Of a stretch of 64,000 nt of DNA, positions 37,376 to 48,904 are shown one piece after another. The DNA comes from Luzula sylvatica (lineage: Eukaryota; Streptophyta; Magnoliopsida; Poales; Juncaceae). A model generated the notes under the pieces. That model saw only the letters and a list, made by a program, of their open reading frames with translations, searched no databases and had not been told where the DNA came from. The DNA lies in NCBI GenBank assembly GCA_946800325.1, contig OX326959.1, positions 21,334,242-21,398,241 of the forward strand, written 5' to 3'. The position numbers were made by a program, and so were the translations under genes. The number at the start of each line of letters is the position of its first letter. Position 1 is the first letter of the stretch.

Positions 37376-40300
37376 AGAATGGTCCGGTTCGAACTCGGCT
37401 CGACTTTGACTCGAGGTGGATCGGTTATGGTCCGGTTATCGCTCTTCAAGTTATTTTGTCGGTCCTAGTTGTAACTATTGAACAAAATTGAATAGGTAAA
37501 AAGATAATGGTGAGGTGGAGTGGGGGATCAATCATTATCCTGGTTTGATTAATGAACTGACGACCATAATTAATGAATAAATAAGACCCACTTTTGGATT
37601 GAAACCTTGATTGGAGGCTTACGTCGTTGTGTTGTTTCATTCAATTCCTGATTCCATATGACATTAAAATTAAAATTAAAATCTTTTTTTTACAGTCGTT
37701 GTGTTGTTTCAATCACACTGACCTCACATGCTTACGTTAGCCCTACTTATTAATCATTTCATTTCTGAATTACTATAGTTTAGAGCATTTCTACGTGCAT
37801 TTTATTTTGATTTCAAAATTTTAAAAATAACTCAATTTTCATAGATATTCCAAACTAGTCCGAGCCATACTTTAAAAATCCGGTTGGTTAATTTAACAGT
37901 TTAACTGTTTCTTAAAAAAAAAAATACCAAACTCTCAAAGTCTGGTAATTAAAATATTGAAAAATTGCTGAACTTTAAAAGTCCCGTGAATTAAAAACAC
38001 AAAATACCAAATTTTAAAAGTCCGATACATTTCTATTTTTTAATTACCGGACTTTAAGTCCGATGCTTTTTTATTTTTATTAAATTTTTTATTGTTAATT
38101 TAATTTACTTAACCACATTAACTCGACGAAAGTCGATTTCCGCCTTCGAAATATCATTAATTAATCATCTCACTATCATGATGTATACGCTACTTTGCGA
38201 TATTTTTATTATATTTTTCATCAAATTAAGAATATTACTCTTTATTAGGACAATTATAATGTCATATATAAATATAAAATATGGGGCCTTCTATCATACA
38301 TCATTTTCATTATCATACATCCATTTTCAAGGGTATTTGAAGTAATTATCCATTTATGAATATTTAAGGTAAGATATCAAATATATTTATCAATTAATGT
38401 TTAACTAAATTAGAAATTTTTGTAGTTCATTTAAACAAAAATGTCCATAAAAAATAAATTTTATGATACACCCTTTTACAAATATAATTAAATCCTAAAA
38501 TACCCAAAATACCCTTGTAAAAGGGTGTATGATAGAACTCCCCATAAAATATATCTCACAGATATTATTACGACTCATAGACCTATAATCATGTATATAT
38601 TTTATAGAACCGGGTATACATCTCGCTCGGAATTGTTTTGTTTGCGAACGAAATCACAGTCAAATTAAGAGTTATGTTCAATTAATTAAACTCGTAATGT
38701 TTCGTTCGTGAACGAAAGGTTTTGTTCAAGATCAAAAGAAATCCCATAACCCTCTATGATGTTTTGGCTCGTTTACATATACTTTCATTATGAACGAAAT
38801 GGGTCGTTTGATCGGAATGTTTTCGTTCGCTAACGAATCCCTTCATTAACCAACAAAACGTTTTGTTATACATTCTTTTTTGCATGAGTTTATTTATGCA
38901 TTTGCTTATTATTATGGTTTCATTTTACTTTTATGAATTTATGGAAAAATAAATTCGTATAACAATAAATATAACTTAGTACGGGTAAAACATTCCTTAT
39001 GCATTCCACTCTTATTGCACTTCCAACTGTCATTTTTAATCGGCAGTGTCACGTGACAAAACTCATGCTTAAAAAAACTCGGGCAAAAAGGAGACGAGCA
39101 GTCGTTTTATTCAGGCAACGCCTAATATTCGAACAACGTCTAATATAACTTCCGTCTTCTGATTTAAATAGTCGTTTTTATACCTTTAAACTTCATATTT
39201 TATACTTTTTACGATGAAAAAAATATAAATAATAATAAAATTTATCCATAGTATAGAAAAAGATATAAATATGTAGGTAATTGTTTTTATACATTTTTAC
39301 TTTTACAATGGGACAACACATATTTATCACATTATAGAAAAATATAAATAATAATAAAAATAAATAAATAACAATAAGTCTTTAATTCCAAGTATAGAAA
39401 AATATAAATAAAATAAAATATTAAGAAAAACACAGTAAAAATGTATATATAATAGTAAAAGAAATTTAGTAAAAAAATATAAATAATAACAAATATTTAA
39501 TCTATTTATAAAAAGATAAAATAATAGAAAAAATGTACAAATAATAATAAAATGATATAAACAACAACATATCGTTTATTCATATAGTATCGAGAAAATG
39601 TATAAAATAATATAAGAAATGTATATAAGAGAGTTTACCGGACATTGGAGAACTTCGGAATGTATCTGAAATTCATGGACGATCATAGACAATTATGAAC
39701 CGTTCGTTTTCAATGGAGTGCAATTTTTTTTCTTTTCTCATATCATATATGATACATGATATTTGAGGATTCTGGACTTGGACTTGTTATTGATTATCAT
39801 TTTTATTTTCTTTAAAAAAATCAAAACGAAGCTTTCAGAAAGAAAAACCAGATTAGTAAATTTGGATTATGAAATATTAACATAGTAATTTATGAATCGA
39901 CACAAATCTTTTGTTGGCGCTAAAAATCATTTTCAATTCTTTAATGATCACATCCGTAGGAAGATATATCATTTGTTATTGGGAAATGTATAAAGAAATA
40001 AAAATACTTGTTTTTATCAAGACATGCACAGAATTAGAGGCACGATTACCGCTTTTATTTAATATTACCTCCTTTAATTATCCATTTCTCAAATCAAAAT
40101 GATTAAATTACTAATTTTTATGTTATATTCATTCACTCAACTATTGATTTGAAAAAAGCTGTGTGTGTGGGTGTGTTGCATTATCTCAAATTTGATATCT
40201 ATGCATACTTATTTGATTAAGACATGTCTATTGTTAATTAGCATAAACAAGTAAACATGAGTATTATACATCAACATGAAGATAAAAGGGGAGCTGCACT

Positions 40301-41500
40301 AACATCAGGAGAACCCCACGTGGGACCCACCAACCAAAATTTGGATCCTCTCAAGTTTAAGCACTGGAGATCTCCTTTCCTAATTTTTCTTGAGGGGAGT
40401 GAACAAGCTTTGGACACAGCACAGGGCTCAGTGCAATAGCAGAGAGAGAGAAGAGAATGGAGCAAATCCATATAGATGAATTATATTAATATTTATTACA
40501 TTTTTCCAAGATACCTATTAATATTATTAATATTATGTACAATGGTACCATCACTTTCCTTCTCCCAAGTTTATACGTAACAGGAGGGTTCCATTTTGTA
40601 TTGTAGTTTTGGTTCGAACATAATTTTTTTTAAGTAAAATTATGAATTTTAATAAGAAAATTACGTCAATGATTAGATTGGATGATTAGGTGTTTTGGCA
40701 GAAGATTTATATATTGTGATAGGTTATGAGTCGTGTTCTATTAATATCATATAAAAATTGAATTCAAAAAATGAACACGATTCGTTATCTAGAATTTTCT
40801 TAAAAAAACAAGAAAATTACAAGTTGTAAAAGATATATATATATATATTTTTTAAATGATATGATATTAAAAGAACATGGTCCATTATTTTATATTTGAT
40901 ATTATTTATTTATATACTAAGTTAAAATGAAGTTAAGACATGCATAAATTAAGGAACAAGATGAAGGTCTAGAATTTTTTTATAATTTTTCCTATAAAAA
41001 AGTCTATCATGTAGTTTTAATTTTAAAATTTTATCCTCGAATCAAGATTATATTTGGAATTTTTATATGTTTCTAGTTGTTTGAGTTTTCACGTTAAACC
41101 TATACATGAATTTTTGATGGATTAATATATTTTTCTTGAAAATACAATCGAAAATTTCAAAAAAATTTCATTCATACGATAAACAATCAATTTCCATAAA
41201 AATCATTTAAATTCAATGTATTTATATATTTATATTAAACAAATTTAGAAATTAAAAATAATTTACATAACGCCGTCGCCGACATTTTCAAATCAAATGA
41301 CCGTTCTATTTTAACGTATGAACAAACAGTAATCAAAATTAATCCAGACCGTCAAGTTCACATCGAACGGTCCAAAAATAAACAGACACTCCAATTAAAA
41401 ACTAAATGGAGATGATTTAATGATACTTAATTACCAAAATGACCTAAATTTGTCTCTTATTACCCTCCCACTTACCTCACTCTAAAACAGCTGGTAATTA
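37311..41500. other. AT-rich intergenic region, no gene seen
   Basis: No convincing coding region. It contains a decayed repeat with about five copies of an AACTTTAAAAGTCCGGT-like motif (37865-38065), the miniature element at 38283, a cluster of imperfect palindromes built on TTTCGTTCGTGAACGAAA (38635-38870), and long stretches of AAATATAAATAATAATAAAA-like text (39220-39610). A GC-richer patch at 40290-40440 (CCCCACGTGGGACCCACC) has no clear gene structure. Confidence 0.45.
38283..38543. mobile_element. Mutator-like MITE, 261 bp
   Basis: The ends are inverted: GGGGCCTTCTATCATACATC on the left and, reversed, GGGGAGTTCTATCATACACC on the right. A perfect 9-bp direct repeat ATAAAATAT flanks it (38274-38282, 38544-38552), matching Mutator-type insertion. 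AT-rich interior without coding potential. A probable relative lies at 51971-52174. Confidence 0.85.
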
Positions 41501-41507
41501 ACTCCAG

Positions 41508-41664
41508 TTGGCACAAGCCCCCCTCCTCTCTTTTTGTTTCCTTCCTCCCTTTCTCGCCCTTTCCCTCCTTTTCCACCCCTCCCCCCTCCACAATTCTCCC
41601 CCCTTCAATCCCCTTCAATCCTCTGTTCATTTACATTGTACAATTGTTCATTGTAGTGAGTCTA

Positions 41665-41708
<44 letters not shown>

Positions 41709-41855
41709 TTTATCCTCACTCACCAGTCCTTCTCTTCTTCTTTATTAATACCTCCACCCAAACAAAACCCCTCTCTTTCTCTTTTCTCGTTTCCCCCCTC
41801 TTTTTACCTCTTATTACAAAATAGCACTTGTTCCGTGTTTCTTCTTCTTTTCACC
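41508..41855 (+). promoter_or_regulatory. CT-rich 5' leader of the CCCH gene
   Basis: Strongly pyrimidine-rich sequence with a (CT)n microsatellite (about 41665-41706) directly upstream of the start codon. The frame of the gene stays open through it, but no in-frame ATG exists before 41856, so it is read as untranslated leader. Such CT-rich leaders are common in plant genes with no obvious TATA box, and none is visible here. Confidence 0.6.
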
Positions 41856-44387
41856 ATGGATGCCTACGAGGCAACCAGAGTTGTTTTCTCTCGTATTCAG
41901 TCCTTAGACCCTGAGAACGCTTCTAAAATCATGGGTTTGTTGCTTATACAAGACCATGGTGAGAAGGAAATGATTCGGCTAGCTCTTGGTCCCGAGTCTC
42001 TGCTTCAATCATTAATTTTCAAAGCTCGAAAAGAGCTCAACTTGGTCGTGCCTCCTTCTAGCTCTTCAAACTCTTCTCCTCGTCTTTTACCTTCCCCTAC
42101 TTCATGGGTCTCTGCTCAGCCTTTCTCTAGAGCTAACAATGGCGGATTAGACGAGGTTCCGCCCTCTGAGGAACTTTATGGCGAGCTAATAGACGATTTC
42201 ATGCCGTTTAATGAGCAAAACTCGGTTCTTTACCAAGATGAAAACTTGGCGTTTCAAAACATGGGTGGCTGGGGTGGAGCTGGTGGATTTGGCTGGAAGC
42301 CTTGCTTATATTTTGCTCGAGGTTATTGTAAAAACGGTTCAAGTTGCCGGTTTTTGCACGACGACAAGCTCGACGCCGCAACTGCGGCTGCTGTGGCCGT
42401 CGAACAGGAGCTCCTCCTTCGAAGCAAGAGCCCGAGGTCGAATCAATTAATGGCTTCAGCTTTCCCTTACTCTCCCACAGGAGCTAATAAGAACGTTGGG
42501 TTTTTGTTTCAACAACAAAACGAGAACCAAAGGTGAACTCTTCACTCTCTAAAATATGAATCTTTTTGGGTTTTTATTTCTGACTTTTTTGAATTGGTGC
42601 AGGGCGGCAGTCATGGCGGCGGCCCTTATGGCCGGAGGTATGGGAGACGACCCTCACAAGTTCATGGTCCGTTCACCAAGGCTTGATAGGTGCGACCTAT
42701 TAGCTGGGTTGAATAACCCTGGCGCGAGGCAAATTTATTTAACATTTCCTGCCGATAGCACCTTTAGCGAAGAAGATGTTTCCAATTACTTCAGGTAAGT
42801 GTTCGATGAAATGCCTCGACGGATCTTGGCATTTTCTTCTCGTTTGACATTTCGTTTTTTATTCTGTAGTATCTATGGACCAGTACAGGACGTGAGGATT
42901 CCGTATCAGCAGAAGAGAATGTTCGGGTTCGTCACCTTCGTTTATCCCGAGACCGTGAAGCTAATTCTCGCCAAAGGAAACCCTCATTTTGTCTGTGATG
43001 CTAGAGTTCTTGTTAAACCATACAAGGAGAAAGGCAAAGTCCCTGAAAAATACAGGCATTGTTTCTCTCTCTCTCCCCCCTCTTTTTCACATTTCTTTCG
43101 TTTGATTTTTGAATTAAAGTCTGTTCTTTTTATCTTTAGAAACAAGAATCTCGAAAGACTAGATTTCTCTGGCTGCACTACTCCCACTGGTTTACTAGAC
43201 TCAAGAGACCCATTTGAGCTTCCTCATCTCGGTACGACATTTACAAGTTTTTAGATTTTGTTCAAATTGTCAAAAGATTCTAATTTTATTTAAAATCGAA
43301 CAGGTGCGAGGATGCTTTACGGTACGAGCCCGACACAAGAGGCATTTCTGAGAAGGAAATTAGAAGAACAAGTCGAGTTACAACAAGCAATCGAGCTACA
43401 AGGAAGAAGATTCATGGGACTCCAATTACTCGATTTCAAAAACAGAGGAACTCTAAACTCTTCACTCTCCATCAACGTACATTCTCCAGTTCCTTCCGAA
43501 TCTAATAACGGATCAGACGGGTCCAGCACCACCAATTCTGACCAAGGTCAGTTCTTTCTTTCTCTCTTCGTTCCCCCAAATTAAATGCTTTGCTTTGGAT
43601 TCTTAATTGGGGAAAAGGTGGTTGATTGTTGAAATTTAATGCACGCCTCTGTTTTTTCCTCATTAGTTACTCTTTCTCTTTCTGTTAATAGAAAACAAGA
43701 AGATTAATGGAGCTTCAGTCACTGACAAGGTGGGTCAAGAGAAAGTCAACGGCTCAACAGAGGATGTCAACGAGGGAGATAAAGGGGGTGAAACGATGCC
43801 CAATGTAGATTGTGATTTCCAAGAAAGGTAATTGCTCTCTGTTTTTGTTTTTGTTTTAATTTTACATTTACTTTTGCTAAAAATGAGAGAGAAAACAGAG
43901 CTTTTTTTGACTCTCCATTAATGGCACCAAAAAGTTTTTTTTGAGCAGAAAAGGGGAAAGAATGCTTTTTTTAATTTTACTTTTTTTAGTACAGAGAAAA
44001 AGAAAGCTCTTGGCTTTTGTTTTAATTTTTCTTAATTTTTGTTCTCTGATTTTACAGAGGTTTGGAGCATAATTTACCAGATAGTCCTTTTGCTTCTCCA
44101 ACTAAAGGATTTTCTCAAATGATGGATTCACCATTTTTGCCAAACGACCCCTCTGTTTTGAATAATTCGAACAATGCCCCTTTCATGGCTTCTCCCCTTC
44201 TTCCCCCCTCCTCCATCGACCTCGCCTCGTATAACTCTTGTTTCTTCCAAATGCCCAGGTATTAATTCAAATTCAAATTCAAATTCAAATTTTAAAATTT
44301 CGAGTTCGAAAATTTGAATATTTTTTCACTCGTGATAATTTTTGAAATTTTAGGTTTTCATCTGGTCATGGTGCTATTGGCATGTGA
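41856..44387 (+). CDS. CCCH zinc-finger and RRM domain protein, 8 exons
   Basis: Predicted exons: 41856-42532, 42603-42794, 42870-43055, 43140-43231, 43304-43546, 43692-43827, 44058-44258 and 44354-44387, joining to 586 codons plus TGA. The N-terminus ([20 protein letters not shown]) is the conserved start of the plant AtC3H46/53-type family. A CX7CX5CX3H zinc finger lies at about residues 150-168 (C150, C158, C164, H168), followed by one RRM at about 268-346 (IYLTFP and RMFGFVTF as RNP-like motifs). A Q/E/R-rich helix (REALRRK-like, here [20 protein letters not shown]) follows, then a Ser/Asn-rich tail ending SSGHGAIGM. These proteins are thought to bind RNA and regulate transcripts; the precise target is unknown. 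The start is the first in-frame ATG. Intron 3 uses a GC donor. A 3'-UTR intron (44407-44539) is possible. Confidence 0.92.
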
Positions 44388-46256
44388 ATAATGAGCTGAA
44401 AGAGAAGTAAATTAGGGTTAGTAATATTATATTATATTTAATTATTATATTGACAATCAAGAGCCAATAATTGAGCACTATATTTATTCCATATAATATT
44501 TGATTGATGTAACTTTTATTATTTGATTTTGTATTGCAGGATTGATGAGTGTGATGATGACCCAATACTCGGAAAGAAAAGAAGAAAGGTTTATTTAACA
44601 AAAATAGGAAGAAAATGATATAAAACAATATGGTACTATTTAGGTTGCTACTAAGTTTACTTACCTTACTATTAGGTTTAATTATAAAATATTAGTTATT
44701 ATTATATAGGTTACTTTATTATATAGTTATTATTATTATTATTATTATTATTATAAGGGAGAGAGTTTAGACAAGAAAGCCATAAGGATCTTGAGAGTTC
44801 TTCTCTTTGCATGGAAATTTCAAATTTGGAGATCTATTGAAACCCTACAAAATTTAGTGTGTTTATGAGAGAGAATATATAAAATATTTAGAAGTAGATA
44901 ACTAGACTATCCTATCTTAATGTCATATAATAATATCAAAAGATATAATATGCTTGCATAGAGACACCAAACAGTAGAGAGAGAAGATTAGAGAGAGAGG
45001 GGGGAGAAGAGACCAAACTGGAATCTGAAAGGACAGGAGCGAGAAAGTGAAAGAGAGGATTAGGACCACACTCACGGGTGTGTTAGTGTGTGTGTGTGTG
45101 TGTGTGTGTGTGATTAGATAGGATGGAGAATAAAAAATGGAATCTTAAAACTTTTTTACTGTCCTTTCTTCTTTCATTCATGCACTGCATGTGTTTGTGA
45201 CTTGTGTTTGTGTTGTAATCTTTCTCTCTCTCTCTCTCTAGACTAGCTTTTTTTCTCTTCATTTTTCTTCTTTCTTTTGGCTTTTTGAAGGCCTTTCGGA
45301 TGTAGGAGACAGAGAAAAAGAAAGGATCCACCAAATAATTTGTCAGACTATTTCGTCCTCTTCTCTATTTATTTTTTTACTTTTGATTCTCTTACGATAT
45401 TTTATCGAAACTACCATTGTTTAAAAATAAAACGAACACAAAAATTTTCAAACAAGAGAAAGGTGTAGTTCAATTTTACCATTTTGAAAGAGAATCAATC
45501 TGAATCTGCATGTGGAGTAAAATAAAAACTAGAAAAAAAAATGTACGTAAAAGAGGAGACGTGAGGGGCAAAAGGAGACACCTTAAAGGAGCTGGCACGG
45601 TACCAATATATATCTCTCACCGTACCAACCAAAAATCCTTCTCTTTTTCAGGAAATGAAAGCTACCATCGAACTAATTGCGCCATTACATTTTAGCCCAT
45701 TAATACGCTGTTTATGTTCATGTTAATTAACAAACAAAATTAGACAAAAATATTTGTGGTTGTTAATACCTCTCTGTCTATAATCCTGACTCCTTTCTTG
45801 GCTTCACTTGTGATGAGTCACAAAGGGACCCACATTTCTCTAAAACCCTAATATATTGAATATATTGGGGTAAAATGTGAAGTTTATAACTGTAGAAGGG
45901 CAGAGAAATAAATCTAATTTAAATGGAGGTGGGTCATGACAGTAAATTGTGGTCCACAAAGTTATTAATCAAATTTTTAGAATTTATAATAGGGTTAGAT
46001 TTGGCTCCAGTGTAATAATAATAAGATAACTCACAACTCACAAGGGCACATGCATAGATATATTATATATATTGTTTCAAAACACACTAGATTTTGGTAC
46101 AGGTTTGGGGCCACTTTGACCCAGGTACTTGAGGTTTTTTTTGGGGGGGAAATTTGCAAAGAGGTCCTTACGTTCTTCTTGAATTAAAAAATTGGTCCAT
46201 TTTGTTGGCTAATATTTAGTAAAATTAAATGGCGAATTTGAATTGTTAGTAGTATT
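44388..46256. other. 3' flank of the CCCH gene, microsatellites, no gene
   Basis: Contains an (ATT)n run at about 44723-44753, a (GT)n run at about 45085-45112 and a (TC)n run at about 45219-45240. Purine-rich, GAGAGA-like DNA at 44970-45060 may be leader or flank sequence of an unseen transcript, but no reading frame supports a protein gene. Confidence 0.5.
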
Positions 46257-47045
46257 CAGTGGCGGATCTTGAGCGAAATGTTTGGAGAGCCATTCACGGA
46301 TTACCAAATTATACAAAATTTATTCTTATATAAATTTCAATTTTGATTAAAAAAATACAATAATAAACCAATTGTTTTAATTCGCATCCTCACTTGGCCA
46401 ACATTGGCCGACGACGCTTATTTTTCAAAATCTATCAATGAAAATTAAATTTCAACCGTACATATGTGATTTATATAATTTAGATATGTTGTAGAATAAA
46501 TTTTGTATAATTTGTATTTTTTATCTAACAAAACAAATAATAATTTTTCATAACCGTCCATATTGGTACATTTTTGGATTTCCACGAAGAAAAACTGGAA
46601 ACATAGTAAAAATTTATCCTAAGTCTATCTATATAATTTAAATTAAATCCAATGCAAATCAAATTTTAAAATTTATTTTATGATGTCATGTCGTAAATAT
46701 TATTGACCGTTAATATTTTTACGTATCATGATGGATATGATGTAATTTTTTGTTTTCCATGAAATTGAATCCATAACATTCGTGATATTTATCATATTTA
46801 TATGGTTGAAATTTAATTTCATTCATAGATTTTGTAGATATATAATATATATTACTTTTCCTGAGAAAAAATGGGAGGCCTGATAATATTTGTATTTAAA
46901 TTATCTAAAATGATATTTGTTAATTAGAAAAAAAAAATGATGTGTGAGGATTATTTTGTTTCTTTAAACATGAAGATTTTCTCTATATATTTTTTCTGAT
47001 AACCTATGTTCCTATTTTGCCTCTTAATAGATCCGTCCATTATTT
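46257..47045. mobile_element. decayed dispersed repeat split by a MITE
   Basis: The left edge CAGTGGCGGATCTTGAGCG and the right edge GATCCGTCCATTA are weakly inverted, and the middle is occupied by the MITE at 46388-46840. The left edge is a widespread type of plant repeat start. No coding potential and no clear target duplication, so boundaries are approximate. Confidence 0.3.
46388..46840. mobile_element. inverted-repeat MITE, copy 2
   Basis: The internal sequence follows that of the 36770 element over nearly its full length: TTTAGATATGTTGTAGAATA, then CATAACCGTCCATATTGG, then CATGAAATTGAATCCATAAC. The left terminus is damaged (TTGGCCAACATTGGCCGACG is kept but the outer part is lost). Confidence 0.6.
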
Positions 47046-48904
47046 GTCATCCTATTTTGTGATTGGAAACATGGTGATTATGTCACGTGTAAATTGTAAT
47101 GGTCTTTATCAATATTTTGTAATAATATGATTGAGGTAATGATTTAAGTATGGGAAATTTTTGTTTGGAAACACAAATCAGTTCGTAATTACAATAATAG
47201 TCACAATAGTTTTGAAATTACAAAAATAACACTTTTCAAAGTCGAGAATTTGTCGAATATGATTTTTGTTGATATTTCACTCCATATTGCACCATAATAT
47301 ATACTCAACATTTATATTATTGGAAAAAAAAATATCAAAAAATATTATATTTCATTGTTAAATCTTAGAAAATCATATTTGATTTAAAAAATAAATGTGC
47401 ACCTACTAAAAAATATTCAAATTTTATAGAATAATATTACCCGAAGAGTATTTTATTTCGCAAAAAAAAAATACTTTCAAAAATATTTTGAACAAAAAAT
47501 TATTACATTTAAGTATAAGATTACATTCTCATTTTTCCAAATTAAATAATCATATTAATTTTTTCTATAACATTTTTTATACAATATGTATTAGTTTTCT
47601 CAAATCTAATTATTATTTTTATCATTTTTGAAAATATTTGCAAAAATAAATTATATTTTAAAATTCATTTAAATCATTACATCTTATACCTATATGTGTG
47701 TGTAAATTTATTTAAATTACTACATCTTATTAGGGATTTCTTTTTCGTAATAGTAATAACAATCGTTTTAATACTGTTCATTTGATATTACTTCTTAGCA
47801 AAATATACTCTAGCATTTAACAAAAACTACCATGGTTATGTAAAAGAACATATTGTTATTCGGAAACCTATATTACACATTAAAACATATCACAATTTTT
47901 AAGAGATATCAGACATATTTAAAAAAGAATATTATATATTATTACATTTAAAAAGTATAATCCAAACAGGTATTACACTTCAAAAATGTACATCACACAT
48001 TTAACAAAACACAATACGCACTAAAAAAAACTGTATCATTCATTTAAAAATTAAAAAATATGTGACCAAAAACTAAACAATTAAAAGAAAGCAGAAATTA
48101 ACAAAAGAAATAAATTCATATAACAAACAAATTTTTTTGGATACCTTATCTTCTTCTTTGAGTTTAGCTAAAAGTATTGCTTTGACCTCTTCGTAAGGAT
48201 CTTTTGGAAAGATACGATTATCTTTCGAGGTTTCTTCGATAAATTCCGGTATGATCATCGACATATCCGTTTGCCTTTGTAGACGACAATGGGTACTTTC
48301 TTGTAAACATGATTGTAGTTCAAGAGCAAATCACTCTTATTAGACCGATTATCTTTTGTGTATTTACTATTTTTATTTTTTTTAAAGTGAAACGTAATTC
48401 ATGAATCATGAATGTATGTATATACTTTTTTTATTTGTGATATCAATAAATTCAAATACTTGACATTTGATATCTTGTGTTAAACATTTATCACTAAGTC
48501 AATGAGTCATTGGTGGGTATTTACTATTATATGTCAAAATTACTCTTTAAGAACAAAAGGACTCCAAATAACTTCACTTCTTCTTCTTCTCCCTCCATTG
48601 AAACATAAGACTAGTTGTTATCTTTATCTTTTTTTAATGCTATTTTTTTCCATTTATAAATTGAGTTTAAACACGTCATTATTTTTAACTTCAATATTGA
48701 GCATTTTTTTCTCCTTTCAGTCAACAATTGTGGCCAGATTCTTTCGACTTTTCCTTGCTCTTGAGCCCGTAATTTGGAGTTTTAACTTGTGTTTATTTGT
48801 TTGGGCCAGATTCCATTAGAGAGGGTAAGTTTTGGTCTTTTAAATCTCTTATCCGGCCCACTATTAACATGCTTGATAAATTATTTTCATACTATTCTTT
48901 CTTT
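47046..48904. other. AT-rich intergenic region, one coding-like island
   Basis: Low-complexity AT-rich DNA with no complete gene. The only protein-like segment is the minus-strand island at 48115-48310. Confidence 0.5.
48115..48310 (-). pseudogene. coding-like island, unknown protein fragment
   Basis: The minus strand is open for about 60 codons with protein-like composition: a Cys/Gln-rich start, then SMIIPEFIEETSKDNRIFPK and DPYEEVKAILLAKLKEEDK. The DNA here is richer in GC than its surroundings. After the Lys-rich end the frame runs into AT-rich sequence. I do not recognise the family and see no exon partner, so this may be an exon relic or a fragment carried by the neighbouring transposon. 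Confidence 0.3.

Noticed and set aside
40290..40470. Possible short gene or non-coding RNA at the GC-rich patch
   Set aside because: A weak inverted match (CCTCTCAAG / CTTGAGGGG) was seen, but the arms are short and no conserved small-RNA sequence or codon pattern was recognised.
42211..42450. Alternative frame within exon 1 of the CCCH gene
   Set aside because: The main frame encodes the conserved N-terminus and zinc finger; the alternative has no conserved motif.
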